The notes beneath the pieces were generated by a model. It was not told the DNA's origin, did no database searches, and worked only from the letters and a program-made list of their open reading frames with translations. The position numbers were made by a program, and so were the translations under genes. Shown here piece by piece: positions 42,401-50,046 of a DNA stretch of 64,000 nt. Every line of letters starts with the position of its first letter. Position 1 is the stretch's first letter. This DNA comes from Pseudoalteromonas sp. MEBiC 03607 (GTDB taxonomy: Bacteria; Pseudomonadota; Gammaproteobacteria; Enterobacterales; Alteromonadaceae), in contig NZ_SRRY01000001.1 of assembly GCF_004792295.1 (NCBI RefSeq), positions 2,614,501 through 2,678,500 of the forward strand, given 5' to 3'.

Positions 42401-42822
42401 TACATTAAGTATTGGTCATAAACGTCGGCAATTTTCTCGCACAAGGCAAAGGTTTTTTGCCCCTCACTGTCACCATCTAAATAGGTTTTCAGTGGTAAAT
42501 ACAGCGGCTCATCAATGCAGTTTGGTAAAATCGCAAACAGCTTCCAAGCAAGGTTCGCTTTGTTATACGGTGATTCACTGGGTACATCTGGCAATAATTG
42601 TTGGTAAAGCTGCCATATAAAACTCGAAGGCAGCGGAAAGTCGACCTGAGCAGCAATCCCTAAGTGTTCACTTAAACCTATTTTTAGCCACTGCGACATA
42701 CCCGGTGACTGCACAAGCACAATTTCTTTTTTAAAGGGGCTCGTTAATGGATTAACTTTAAGAAGAGCGTGAAACCGCGCTTGCAGTGCTTCCATGCGAT
42801 TTGATTGAATTATATTCAGCAC
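39478..42822 (-). CDS. recC: Exodeoxyribonuclease V subunit gamma (RecC)
   Basis: RecC is the scaffold that splits the duplex and recognises Chi. The 1114 residues match E. coli RecC (1122) in length and in blocks such as LVQSPGMSQWLKIGLSEHLGIAAQVDFPLPSSFIWQLYQ (N-terminus; inactive helicase-like domain), PFKVVCMLGLNDADYPR and KQKGDRSRKLDDRYLFLEAILSARE. It is the first gene of recC-recB-recD-GNAT. The region upstream (42823-42973) separates it from the phoD-like gene and would hold the promoter. Confidence 0.96.
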   Translation of the reverse strand: MLNIIQSNRMEALQARFHALLKVNPLTSPFKKEIVLVQSPGMSQWLKIGLSEHLGIAAQVDFPLPSSFIWQLYQQLLPDVPSESPYNKANLAWKLFAILPNCIDEPLYLPLKTYLDGDSEGQKTFALCEKIADVYDQYLMYRPNWITTWEQGIDELDDVDVGIAPWQPDLWRKLVAHSKELGQSQYHRANMQDKLLAALEKMDASLLPERISLFGISAIASSQLEVFQAIAKKTQVFLFFFNPSEHYWGDTLDEKTAAKIAAKYAKRPQLQALEDSAKNPDHEYFFIGNPLLSSWGKLGRDYFEQLLQLDAQWLDGFDNDFDQSLLSQIQSEIYQLAFKGESLTPDKEWFINDEGKLPIQADDTSIVLSDCHTPLREVERLHDYLLNLFNENKALTPKDIIVMMPDVGTYSPYIEAVFGGAEGRRFIPYALADLAIEQEKPVLSSFASLADLPYSRFGVSDILDLLQVTQIAEKFNLEAHEYEQIGFWLERVGVKWGLDAAHKDSFGLPAIDLNTWQHGLNRLLLGVAQRDEQLPFSGIYSADEVEGMALNTLNKLIEFIDVLARYKAKLQADAPLNEKAEILKELLSDIYSDEGEQSWDLLVLQKVLDTLIKHYDNGDYQQAVSQRIVSYLVKQGIQEKGVGQRFLVGQVNFCTLMPMRAVPFKVVCMLGLNDADYPRTVQPIGFDLVPYSKRQKGDRSRKLDDRYLFLEAILSARENLYISYIGRSCFDNQPRMPSTLVSELLEYIARSFEFADQDTHLELPEALINYQHLQPFNPAYYLTTNKEGNKSQTDGEQKANKPLATQLHSYNPVWMPTQAVNPEPQQALSVQPESSVELTQFIRSICQPHESFYQQSLGLRLPQFNDIAKDEEPFSLDALRRYFYLDEILEASIQEIPLNQAQIMQRGELPQAHVGDLVFESMQHRVDALAGQVKAHIQVDEALPVEVNIKIANTTLEGWLNHIYGQKQVFYRTASIKAKDVIRGFVHHLAAQIMGQSVETLILGLDKQISFSPLSENDARKYLNDWFSLYETLLTRPVAFFPVSGYEYIKTDKDMVKANNKFAPQYIGMGEGENPYIRLTIKSLKDCEEEFIKWSELLLSPLVELAQEADHANA

Positions 42823-42973
42823 TTTACACTGTCCTTGCTTGAAACTAACTAATTGACACAGTGTAAGATATTTTAATTAGATGGGATAGAGAGAAATACC
42901 CGCAAACAAGGCTTAATTCCATGTTTGCCATGAGCTGCGGGTACGTATTACGGGTATGCGCTACAGGCAATAT

Positions 42974-44035
42974 TTACTGGTATGGACTTATCGTCGATAA
43001 CGCAAACTCGGTGTGCATTATCTCATCACCCTTGATACCTTTAAGCGCAATACGAATGGTAGGATCTGCTTTTTGCCAATCGATTGTTAAATCGCCGTAG
43101 TTAACCTCATGAGTGTAATCACCCACACGGTGTTTATTAGGGCTAACATCTTTCCACTTTTCTGTTAGTCCAGAGCTGGTCATCTCATAAAGTGGGTAAT
43201 CTAGGTTTTGTTGATACTTAGACAACTCCCCCCAGTGGGTATCGCCACTGACAATAATTACACCGTTTACTTTATGCTTTTTAATAAGAGTAAATAAACG
43301 CTCACGATCAGCTGGATAATTAGCCCATGACTCCCAGCCTGTAAAATCAGCTAATAGCTGCAAGCTTGAGGCAATGATTTTTATCTTTTCATCTGACTTA
43401 AGCTCTTGTTCAAGCCACTGCCATTGACTTTCGCCAAGCATAGAGGCGTTTTTATCGGTTGTTGGGCTATAAGGCCCTTGTTTTGCAGGTTTTCGTTCAA
43501 GCTGATAGGTCATCGCCGATACGTGATTCAACGGTGCGCGATTAAAACGCAGATCTGGCATGATCACCTTTACTGTTTGTTCACCTTCACCGTACGTGTA
43601 CGAAGTGTAAATACCATCTTCACGAGTTCTGCGAGCAGAATCCGCAGGCTCTTGCCAAAAGTCGAGCATGATTTTTCGTGATTGCTGTTTTTTTGGGTAT
43701 TCGCTGCCAGCGTCATTTTCGCCATAATCATGGTCATCCCACATGGCTATTATAGGTGTATTTGCACGTAATGTTTTAAAGCCCGGCTTTTGCCCTAAAC
43801 GTTGATATTTATCGGCAAGTACCGACATATCTTCGGTATCTCCATAAATGTTGTCGCCAAGGAACATAAATAAATCGGCTTGCTCTTTGTTGATAGCATC
43901 AAAAATTGGAATAGCTTTGTCTTGATGACCACATGAGCCAAACAAAATTTTATTCGGTGCGGCAATCGCACTCGCACAACTAACCAGCATTAATCCAGAT
44001 AAGGCGCTTCTAAAAAAACTAAGCGTTAAACTCAT
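42974..44035 (-). CDS. PhoD-like alkaline phosphatase/phosphodiesterase, exported
   Basis: A 353-residue metallophosphoesterase of the PhoD-like family with an N-terminal signal peptide (cleavage near AIAA, ~26). Metal-binding segments are FGSCGHQDKAIPIFDAI, LFMFLGDNIYGDT, IAMWDDHDYGENDAG and IIVSGDTHWGEL, the usual PhoD order. Such enzymes hydrolyse phosphodiesters or monoesters outside the cytoplasm. It overlaps the upstream phosphatase gene by 4 bp (ATGA) and follows a TonB-dependent receptor gene, so the three are likely a phosphate-ester acquisition unit. Confidence 0.9.
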   Translation of the reverse strand: MSLTLSFFRSALSGLMLVSCASAIAAPNKILFGSCGHQDKAIPIFDAINKEQADLFMFLGDNIYGDTEDMSVLADKYQRLGQKPGFKTLRANTPIIAMWDDHDYGENDAGSEYPKKQQSRKIMLDFWQEPADSARRTREDGIYTSYTYGEGEQTVKVIMPDLRFNRAPLNHVSAMTYQLERKPAKQGPYSPTTDKNASMLGESQWQWLEQELKSDEKIKIIASSLQLLADFTGWESWANYPADRERLFTLIKKHKVNGVIIVSGDTHWGELSKYQQNLDYPLYEMTSSGLTEKWKDVSPNKHRVGDYTHEVNYGDLTIDWQKADPTIRIALKGIKGDEIMHTEFALSTISPYQ

Positions 44036-45159
44036 TTTAAAATCTCCTTAATCGGCGCTGCCATTTTCGGGTTAACTTGCTGACTGTTGATGCCTAAAAC
44101 GCTCAACACAGTTGCAGCCACTTGCGCTTGTTTAAGCTCATTTTTGGGCTTTATTAAGCCCTTTGCTTTTATATCTGGGCCTATCGCCGCTAACCAAATA
44201 TGCTCAGAGCCAACAATGCCGTTTGGAAAACGTTGCTTACCTTGCTCTGAACGTGCCAAAGCACGCTTCGAACTATGATGCTGCCAATCATCTGCATGAC
44301 TGCCACGGCCATGATCGGTGGTAATGATCATTGTGGTGTTGTCTTTATAGCCCGGTGTTTGTTGAATTGTTTGCCAAAGGTCACGAATAAACGCATCACT
44401 TTGTTTAGCCGATTTTAAGTAGGCATCGTATTTACCGTTATGAGCAAAGTCATCGGTTTCACCCAAGCTAATAACAAGTAAACGCGGCTGTTTATTTAAT
44501 AAATATTGTTTGGCAAATCGGTAGGTAAAGCTGTCGAGGCGAACATTGTGCCAAGGACTTGGGATCTCGCTTTGCATTTGGTTTAGCAGAGTCACTTCCT
44601 CTGACTTCACAACATCCAAAGCTTCAAAGCCAGCATTAACATAAACCCCACTACGCTCACGATTTACAATATAGGGAAACACATCCCAGCTACCAAAAAG
44701 CGCGGTTTTACCTTTAAATTCTGGCTGAGTATTTAAACTCTCTAAAATGGTTTTATTGGGGTTAGGCACTTTATCGTTACTATCGATATTTTCGTCTACT
44801 ATGCCGGTTAAAATTTCACTATAACCTGGGTATGAGAAATACCACGGGTTGCTTACCGACATCAATGAGCCTTGCGTTCTATCGCCAATCAAAACGCCCT
44901 GCTTTGCCAATGTTTCGCTAAAAAATGGCATTAACGCTTGAGTTCGCTGTGCTTGGTCATCTCGCCAAAAAAGCGCCTTTAGCTCATCTGTATCTGCAAC
45001 AAAATCAGTGTTATCAATTAAGTTTTTATCTGCACCAGAGAACACTTCTTGCCAGCGAAGTCCATCAAGAGTAACGAGCACAACATTGTCGGCAGCTTTA
45101 CTGTTTAGGCTTAAAAAAGATGCTGCGACCACTGCCGTCGCTAAAATTATTTTTTTCAT
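44032..45159 (-). CDS. Alkaline-phosphatase-superfamily enzyme (nucleotide pyrophosphatase/phosphodiesterase-like), exported
   Basis: A 375-residue protein with a signal peptide (cleavage after NSKA, ~22) and alkaline phosphatase superfamily metal motifs: VVLVTLDGLRWQEVF (metal Asp), the nucleophile region SNPWYFSYPGYSEILTG, SLGETDDFAHNGKYD (Asp/His) and ITTDHGRGSHADDWQHHS (Asp-His). The layout fits the type I phosphodiesterase/nucleotide pyrophosphatase or phosphopentomutase-like subgroup; the substrate cannot be fixed. A 4-bp ATGA overlap couples it to the PhoD-like gene. A terminator stands between it and the receptor gene, so it may have its own promoter or rely on readthrough. Confidence 0.85.
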   Translation of the reverse strand: MKKIILATAVVAASFLSLNSKAADNVVLVTLDGLRWQEVFSGADKNLIDNTDFVADTDELKALFWRDDQAQRTQALMPFFSETLAKQGVLIGDRTQGSLMSVSNPWYFSYPGYSEILTGIVDENIDSNDKVPNPNKTILESLNTQPEFKGKTALFGSWDVFPYIVNRERSGVYVNAGFEALDVVKSEEVTLLNQMQSEIPSPWHNVRLDSFTYRFAKQYLLNKQPRLLVISLGETDDFAHNGKYDAYLKSAKQSDAFIRDLWQTIQQTPGYKDNTTMIITTDHGRGSHADDWQHHSSKRALARSEQGKQRFPNGIVGSEHIWLAAIGPDIKAKGLIKPKNELKQAQVAATVLSVLGINSQQVNPKMAAPIKEILK

Positions 45160-45170
45160 ATATCACCTGC

Positions 45171-45196
45171 TAAAAAGCCCATCAACGATGGGCTGT
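45171..45196 (-). terminator. Hairpin terminator/attenuator between the TonB receptor and phosphatase genes
   Basis: AGCCCATC/GATGGGCT perfect 8-bp stem with a 3-nt loop, followed on the minus strand by TTTTT. It lies in the 56-bp gap and could reduce expression of the downstream phosphatases relative to the receptor. Confidence 0.78.
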
Positions 45197-45215
45197 TTAA
45201 AACGTCGCTTATTAA

Positions 45216-47573
45216 TTAGAACTGCGCAGTAAGTGTTAAAGCTGCGGTACGTGGTGCACCAATAAAGTAGGTTGAACCATTACCTGTACCACCCGCTAGA
45301 TATGATTTATCAAACAGGTTATTCACCACAAATGCAAGGTCAAGTGATTTAAACACACCCGAATCAAGGCTCGTGTTATAACCAATGTTTAAATCAACCA
45401 AGGTGTAGCCATCAACCTTGTTACGTGTACGGGTTTGTTCATCAGTCCATGCACCTAAACGCTCACCGGTGTATTTAGCCGATAAACCAAAGCGGAAATC
45501 ACCACTGTAATAATCTGCCGATACCACAAATAAATCTTGTGCTGAGTCAATCACTTCATCACCCGCTTTAAAGCTTGCAGATGCTTCATCAAGTAACTCA
45601 CCATCGCCGTTATATGCACTTGGATCGTTCGATTGATACTCAGAGTTATTGTAGGTATACGATGTGTAAAGGTTCCATTTGTCAGTCAGCATATAACTTG
45701 CAGAAAGCTCCACACCTGTTGACTCAATACCGCCTACGTTGATGTAAGAACCGTTCGTACCAATCGTGTAGTCGATACCATCGGTATCACTGCCCGGGGC
45801 AATAAAAGTAATACGATTATCAAATTCAATGCTGTAAGCCGTTGCCGTTAAACGTAAACGGTCATCACTGTAACGCACACCTAGGTCGATGTTTTCAGCT
45901 GTTTCAGGTTCAATTTCGGTCAGTGTTGATGAATCACGTTCAAGTACGCCATCTTTAATTGCCGCAAAGTTTTCGCTGTAGCTGGTAAATAACTCTGTGC
46001 TTGCAGATAGCTGATACAACACCCCGCCGCTGAATAGTACGTCTGAATCACTGTCGATCTTATCTGAATATTCATCTTCAAAATGGTTATAACGCTGCAG
46101 TTCAACAAGATACTGTTTAGCACCTAAATTAAGTGTGAAATCGCCTAAACTGATTGAGTCTTGCACGTACCATTTGAATGTATCTGTTTCAAACGTGTTC
46201 TTGTACTGTGTCCAATAAGGTGTTTGGTCAAAATGATGATATACACGGGCATCAATAACTTTATGCCAGTCACGTGATTCATCACGGTCTGTTTGTTCAA
46301 ACCAAAAGCCGGCTTCAATATCATGATTGCCAAGCGTTACTTGGTACTCACCGGTCATACCTAAGCGGTCTTTTTTGTAGTGAGTATGACGATACGACAT
46401 AACCGGAATAGCATCATCTGGGTAACAGGCTGGGTTTAAGCCGGGGCCAGATGACCATGGCCACTCTAAACTTGCCGTACAACCTGCAGCAGGTGCAAGT
46501 GGATTACCATCGCTATCTGTAAAGCCATAGCTGCCTGCGTTTTCACCACCAATTGTTGTTGGGTTACCATCGCCATCAACTGGTGACGTTAAATAAGGCG
46601 GGATCCAATCACCACGACCTGAATTTTTATGATAGTAAGGCGACAAGCTTAAGTTTGAAGTGGCACCTAATGCGTAATCAAACTTTACATACGCAAGGGT
46701 ATTTTCACGCAGTGTACCCCAGCCCTCAGCAAACATTTGATCAAAATGCGGCACACCAGTCCAATTCCAAGTTAAACGATCCCAATCAGGGTTTTGTTCA
46801 AACTCACTAATGCTGATGCTGTTATAGTTAATTTCGTGAACATCATCATACGAAACACGACCCGTTACGGTTAAATCGCTAAAGTCTGATACAAACTTAG
46901 CTTCGATATGCTGGTTGTCTTTACCACCATTGCTGCCATCGCCAATCCAGCGGCTAGTGTCTGTTTGCGAATAGCTAATATAGGCTTGCGTGTTATCAAA
47001 CACAGTGCCGGTTTCGTGCTTAACAAAGTAACGGCTAGCATTGTGATCGCCCGTTGTATAAGCAAACGTGGTGCTTTGCTCAGTACTCGGTTGTACACTC
47101 ACAAAATTAAATGTACCGCCTAGCGCTTCGAGTGATGCAGAGGCAATATCAGACGTACCTTGCCCTACTTCAACCGTTGCTAAGTTTTCGCTGTCAAGAT
47201 AACGGTTTGCTTTTGCGCCGCCACCATAGTTAGAACCGCCATTAGGAATACCATCAATCGTCATACCTAATTGCTGTTGATTACCATCGATACTAAAGCC
47301 ACGCATAGTAATGGTGGTTGACCAATCGTCACCACCAAATGCATCACCTTCGTTGATGCTAATACCCGGTAAGTTATCAATCACGGCTAACACACTTGAT
47401 ACTGAACTTTGTTGCTCAAGCATGGCAGGTTCAATGACGTTATTTGCATAACTGGTTGGCTTTGCAACAACGGTAATTTCTTCAATTTCGTTATTGGTGT
47501 TTGCATTTGCCGATGTTGCTAAAAGCGTTGCGATTACAAGGCTTAGTTTTGTTTTTTTAGTTACTGTGCTCAT
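45216..47573 (-). CDS. TonB-dependent receptor
   Basis: An outer-membrane 22-stranded receptor of 785 residues from the ATG at 47573. The longer frame from 47666 adds 31 residues ahead of the obvious signal peptide (KLSLVIATLLATSANA), so the internal ATG, preceded by GGAAAAAC, is preferred. The plug domain includes SSVLAVIDNLPGISINEGDAFGGDDWSTTITMRGF and the barrel ends with the typical aromatic C-terminus LTLTAQF. The substrate is not evident. Location upstream of two exported phosphatases suggests a phosphate-containing organic ligand. The promoter region has a palindrome at 47637-47651. Confidence 0.93.
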   Translation of the reverse strand: MSTVTKKTKLSLVIATLLATSANANTNNEIEEITVVAKPTSYANNVIEPAMLEQQSSVSSVLAVIDNLPGISINEGDAFGGDDWSTTITMRGFSIDGNQQQLGMTIDGIPNGGSNYGGGAKANRYLDSENLATVEVGQGTSDIASASLEALGGTFNFVSVQPSTEQSTTFAYTTGDHNASRYFVKHETGTVFDNTQAYISYSQTDTSRWIGDGSNGGKDNQHIEAKFVSDFSDLTVTGRVSYDDVHEINYNSISISEFEQNPDWDRLTWNWTGVPHFDQMFAEGWGTLRENTLAYVKFDYALGATSNLSLSPYYHKNSGRGDWIPPYLTSPVDGDGNPTTIGGENAGSYGFTDSDGNPLAPAAGCTASLEWPWSSGPGLNPACYPDDAIPVMSYRHTHYKKDRLGMTGEYQVTLGNHDIEAGFWFEQTDRDESRDWHKVIDARVYHHFDQTPYWTQYKNTFETDTFKWYVQDSISLGDFTLNLGAKQYLVELQRYNHFEDEYSDKIDSDSDVLFSGGVLYQLSASTELFTSYSENFAAIKDGVLERDSSTLTEIEPETAENIDLGVRYSDDRLRLTATAYSIEFDNRITFIAPGSDTDGIDYTIGTNGSYINVGGIESTGVELSASYMLTDKWNLYTSYTYNNSEYQSNDPSAYNGDGELLDEASASFKAGDEVIDSAQDLFVVSADYYSGDFRFGLSAKYTGERLGAWTDEQTRTRNKVDGYTLVDLNIGYNTSLDSGVFKSLDLAFVVNNLFDKSYLAGGTGNGSTYFIGAPRTAALTLTAQF

Positions 47574-47636
47574 TGTTTTTCCAAGGTTACGTATATAAAA
47601 GCGGGCACAGTATGCAAAGCGTGTATGACATTTAGG

Positions 47637-47651
47637 GTCAAAATTTTTGAC
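47637..47651. promoter_or_regulatory. Perfect 15-bp palindrome upstream of the TonB receptor gene
   Basis: GTCAAAA-T-TTTTGAC is a perfect dyad 64 bp before the receptor ATG. On the minus strand it is part of a stretch with two TGTCA elements 22 bp apart, loosely resembling the 11-bp spacing of Pho-box repeats. An operator is plausible but unproven. Confidence 0.45.
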
Positions 47652-47723
47652 ACAACAGTTAAACAATTAATGCATTTTCATGGCAGATTTAAGACTCAAC
47701 TGTTTAATAAATAAGAAAGTATT

Positions 47724-47754
47724 AGAAAAACGCCCAGTTAAATTAACTGGGCGC
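47724..47754 (-). terminator. Terminator after the old yellow enzyme gene
   Basis: CGCCCAGTTA/TAACTGGGCG perfect 10-bp stem with a 3-nt loop, followed on the minus strand by a T run. Confidence 0.88.
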
Positions 47755-47784
47755 TTGTTGGTTGGACAATATTATTAGATTTGC

Positions 47785-48828
47785 TTAAATCAACTCAGCC
47801 AGCATTTCTTCGCTATATGGTGTTAACGCTTCACCATTTTTAACTTTACTGATGTAATCTGGGTTCGCAATGAATGGGCGACCAATCGCAATTAAATCAA
47901 ATTGGTTGTTATCGATAGCTTGATTTGCTGTTTCAAAGCTATAGCTACCTACCCCTACCAAGGTACCTTTATAAGCACCACGCATATATTCAGACGCCGA
48001 CTTATCGCCTAAACTTGCAAAGCGCATGCTGTCATCAAAGATACCAACATGTAGGTACGCAAGGTTACGTGTTTCAAGTGCTGGTAATAGATAATCAAAT
48101 ACTGCTTTATCACCGTCGCTTTCAGTCATATTAAAATACGCACCTGGCGATAAGCGTAATGCTGTTTTATCTGCACCAATGGCTGCCACTACAGCATCAA
48201 CAACTTCAAGAGCAAAACGTGACATGTTTTCTGGTGTTTGACCGTATTGGTCTTCACGTTGATTGGCAGCAAAGTGTAAGAATTGATCAATCAAGTAACC
48301 ATTCGCACCATGAATTTCAACGCCGTCAAAGCCCGCTTCTATAGCGTTTTCAGCCGCTTTTGCGTAGTCAGCAATTAAACCTTGGATGTCTTCGATGGTT
48401 GCAGCTTTTGGTGTCACGTAAGTTAACTCGCGCATTCTTGGTACCGAACCCTCTACACCAATTGCTGATGGTGCCAGTACATCACCACCAAAAAAGTGAG
48501 GATGAGCAACACGACCTACGTGCCAAAGCTGAGCAAACATTTTGCCGCCTTTCGCGTGCACAGCATCGGTCACTTTCTTCCAACCTTGAATTTGTTCACT
48601 GGTAAATAGACCCGGTGTATTTGGGTAACCTTGAGCATCTGGGCGAATAATCGTTGCTTCGCTAATAATTAAACCGGCATCGGCACGGCGCGCATAATAA
48701 TCAACCATCGCTTGGGTTGGAACGAGGTTATCGTCGCTCATACAGCGTGTAAGTGGGGCCATTAGTACACGGTTTTGCAGCTCAATACTGTCGTTTAGTT
48801 TAAATGGAGAAAGTAAATCGGTTGTCAT
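47785..48828 (-). CDS. Old yellow enzyme family alkene reductase (NemA-like)
   Basis: A 347-residue FMN-dependent TIM-barrel ene-reductase. Typical OYE segments are LLSPFKLNDSIELQNRVLMAPLTRC, QLWHVGRVAHPHF, GFDGVEIHGANGYLIDQFL (substrate-binding His-Asn), NQREDQYGQTPENMSRFALEVV and DLIAIGRPFIANPDY. OYEs reduce activated C=C bonds of enals, enones and maleimides and sometimes nitro compounds, often as detoxification. ATG at 48828 has AAGGAT 6 nt upstream. It is divergent from a TetR regulator, with two dyad sites in between, as in nemRA-type systems. Confidence 0.92.
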   Translation of the reverse strand: MTTDLLSPFKLNDSIELQNRVLMAPLTRCMSDDNLVPTQAMVDYYARRADAGLIISEATIIRPDAQGYPNTPGLFTSEQIQGWKKVTDAVHAKGGKMFAQLWHVGRVAHPHFFGGDVLAPSAIGVEGSVPRMRELTYVTPKAATIEDIQGLIADYAKAAENAIEAGFDGVEIHGANGYLIDQFLHFAANQREDQYGQTPENMSRFALEVVDAVVAAIGADKTALRLSPGAYFNMTESDGDKAVFDYLLPALETRNLAYLHVGIFDDSMRFASLGDKSASEYMRGAYKGTLVGVGSYSFETANQAIDNNQFDLIAIGRPFIANPDYISKVKNGEALTPYSEEMLAELI

Positions 48829-48840
48829 GGTTTTATCCTT

Positions 48841-48862
48841 ATCTTGAACATACATTCAAGAT
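48841..48862. promoter_or_regulatory. TetR-type operator 1 (perfect dyad)
   Basis: ATCTTGAA-CATACA-TTCAAGAT, two perfect 8-bp arms with a 6-bp centre, starting 13 bp upstream of the OYE start codon. Its size and position fit a TetR-family operator that would repress the OYE gene. Confidence 0.75.
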
Positions 48863-48891
48863 AAGGGCGAAACATACTAACTTCAAGGTTT

Positions 48892-48913
48892 ATTTTGAAT
48901 ATTCGTTCAAGAT
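48892..48913. promoter_or_regulatory. TetR-type operator 2 (near-perfect dyad)
   Basis: ATTTTGAA-TATTCG-TTCAAGAT, the same 8-6-8 architecture as operator 1 with one arm mismatch, 51 bp away and 37 bp before the TetR start. The pair suggests one regulator controls both divergent genes. Confidence 0.72.
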
Positions 48914-48949
48914 TACGTAAACTTCGTTTATAAATCGTGAGGAGCCTTA

Positions 48950-49531
48950 ATGAGAACTGCTGAATTTGATACTGAATTTGTACTACGCCAAGCCATGCAT
49001 GCCTTTATGCAACATGGCTATGCGAAGACCAGTATGCAAAAATTAAAAGAAGTGACTCATCTTCATCCGGGCTCTATTTACGCGGCTTATGGCAACAAAA
49101 AAGGCTTATTTTTAGCCGCTACTGAGCAGTATCAAAAAGACAGAAACCAACAATTTACTGCCCTTTTTAATGACCAACAATCAATTTTATCGACCCTCAA
49201 ACATTACTTAACTGTGATTGTTGATGAATGTATTGAAGGTGAAGTTGCCAAGGTATGCTTGCTTACAAAGAGTATTTCTGAGGTTGAAGGCAATGATCCA
49301 CAAATTTGTAGTGTGTTGCGTGGTAACCTTAATGCCTACGAGAATGCCCTCGCCGAACAAATTCAAAAAGCCCTTGATAACAACGAATTTAAAAGTAGTA
49401 AGCCAGCTCAACAGTTGGCGCGCTTTTTAGTAATGGGTATATACGGTATTCGTACCTATGCACTAACAAATCAAGATCCAAAATCTCTGCAACAACTTGC
49501 TGACGATCTATTCGCTGCATTAGTAAATTAA
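48950..49531 (+). CDS. TetR/AcrR family transcriptional regulator
   Basis: A 193-residue repressor with the N-terminal TetR helix-turn-helix (LRQAMHAFMQHGYAKTSMQKLKEVTHLHPGSIYAAYGNKKGLFL) and an all-helical ligand-binding domain. A NemR-like redox cysteine could be C91 or C106 region (VDECIEGEVAKVCLLTKS, QICSVLRGN), but that is inference. RBS GAGGAG lies before the ATG. Divergent from the OYE gene; two matching dyads in the shared promoter indicate autoregulation and control of the reductase. Confidence 0.92.
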   Translation: MRTAEFDTEFVLRQAMHAFMQHGYAKTSMQKLKEVTHLHPGSIYAAYGNKKGLFLAATEQYQKDRNQQFTALFNDQQSILSTLKHYLTVIVDECIEGEVAKVCLLTKSISEVEGNDPQICSVLRGNLNAYENALAEQIQKALDNNEFKSSKPAQQLARFLVMGIYGIRTYALTNQDPKSLQQLADDLFAALVN

Positions 49532-49616
49532 TTTAGCTATTAACTTTACTTGTCATATTTATTTATCACCTTATGATTAAGGTGTAGCTGTGTATAACTA
49601 AAAGAGTGAGCCTGTC

Positions 49617-50015
49617 ATGAATAATGCAACTGCTAAACGTGTTGAAACTGAGTTTGATGCTGTACTCGCCTTAGGCGCAAAGAAACGACTCGCTTATATG
49701 TTTGAAACGGTTCAAGAGTTTAAACAAGTGTGGATCCTCAATGATGAACATGGCTGTGTCATGCTCTCTAACGAAGACGACGACTGTGTTCCTGTATGGC
49801 CTAGCCGCGAGTTTGCACAAAGCTGGGCAACCGGTGAATGGCAAGATTGCGAGCCCAAAGCGATTCCAGTAAAAGATTGGTTAAGTCGCTGGACACCCGG
49901 CCTTGAACAAGATGACTTACTGATTGCGGTGTTCCCAACAGATCAAGACGACGGCACCATTTTATTCCCCGACGAGTTTGACTCACAACTGAGAGTGCCG
50001 AAAAAACGATTTTAA
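49617..50015 (+). CDS. DUF2750 domain-containing protein
   Basis: A 132-residue soluble protein of the DUF2750 family (unknown function), with the typical VQEFKQVWILNDEHGCVML, VPVWPSREFAQSWATGEWQDCEPKAIPVKDWLSRWTPGLEQD and LIAVFPTDQDDGTILFPDEF segments. There is no signal peptide. It stands alone with a terminator at 50021-50045 that touches the convergent AraC-type gene. Confidence 0.85.
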   Translation: MNNATAKRVETEFDAVLALGAKKRLAYMFETVQEFKQVWILNDEHGCVMLSNEDDDCVPVWPSREFAQSWATGEWQDCEPKAIPVKDWLSRWTPGLEQDDLLIAVFPTDQDDGTILFPDEFDSQLRVPKKRF

Positions 50016-50018
50016 ATA

Positions 50019-50046
50019 CAAGGGAGCCATGCGCTCCCTTTTTTAT
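50019..50046 (+). terminator. Terminator after the DUF2750 gene
   Basis: AAGGGAGC/GCTCCCTT 8-bp stem with a 5-nt loop followed by five T; it overlaps the stop of the convergent AraC-family gene. Confidence 0.85.

Noticed and set aside
45216..47666. Longer start of the TonB receptor
   Set aside because: The extra 31 residues precede a clear signal peptide and contain several Cys and Arg not expected in an export signal.
47785..48828. Gene symbol nemA for the old yellow enzyme
   Set aside because: Family membership and a TetR neighbour fit, but sequence alone does not show N-ethylmaleimide reductase activity, so no symbol is given.
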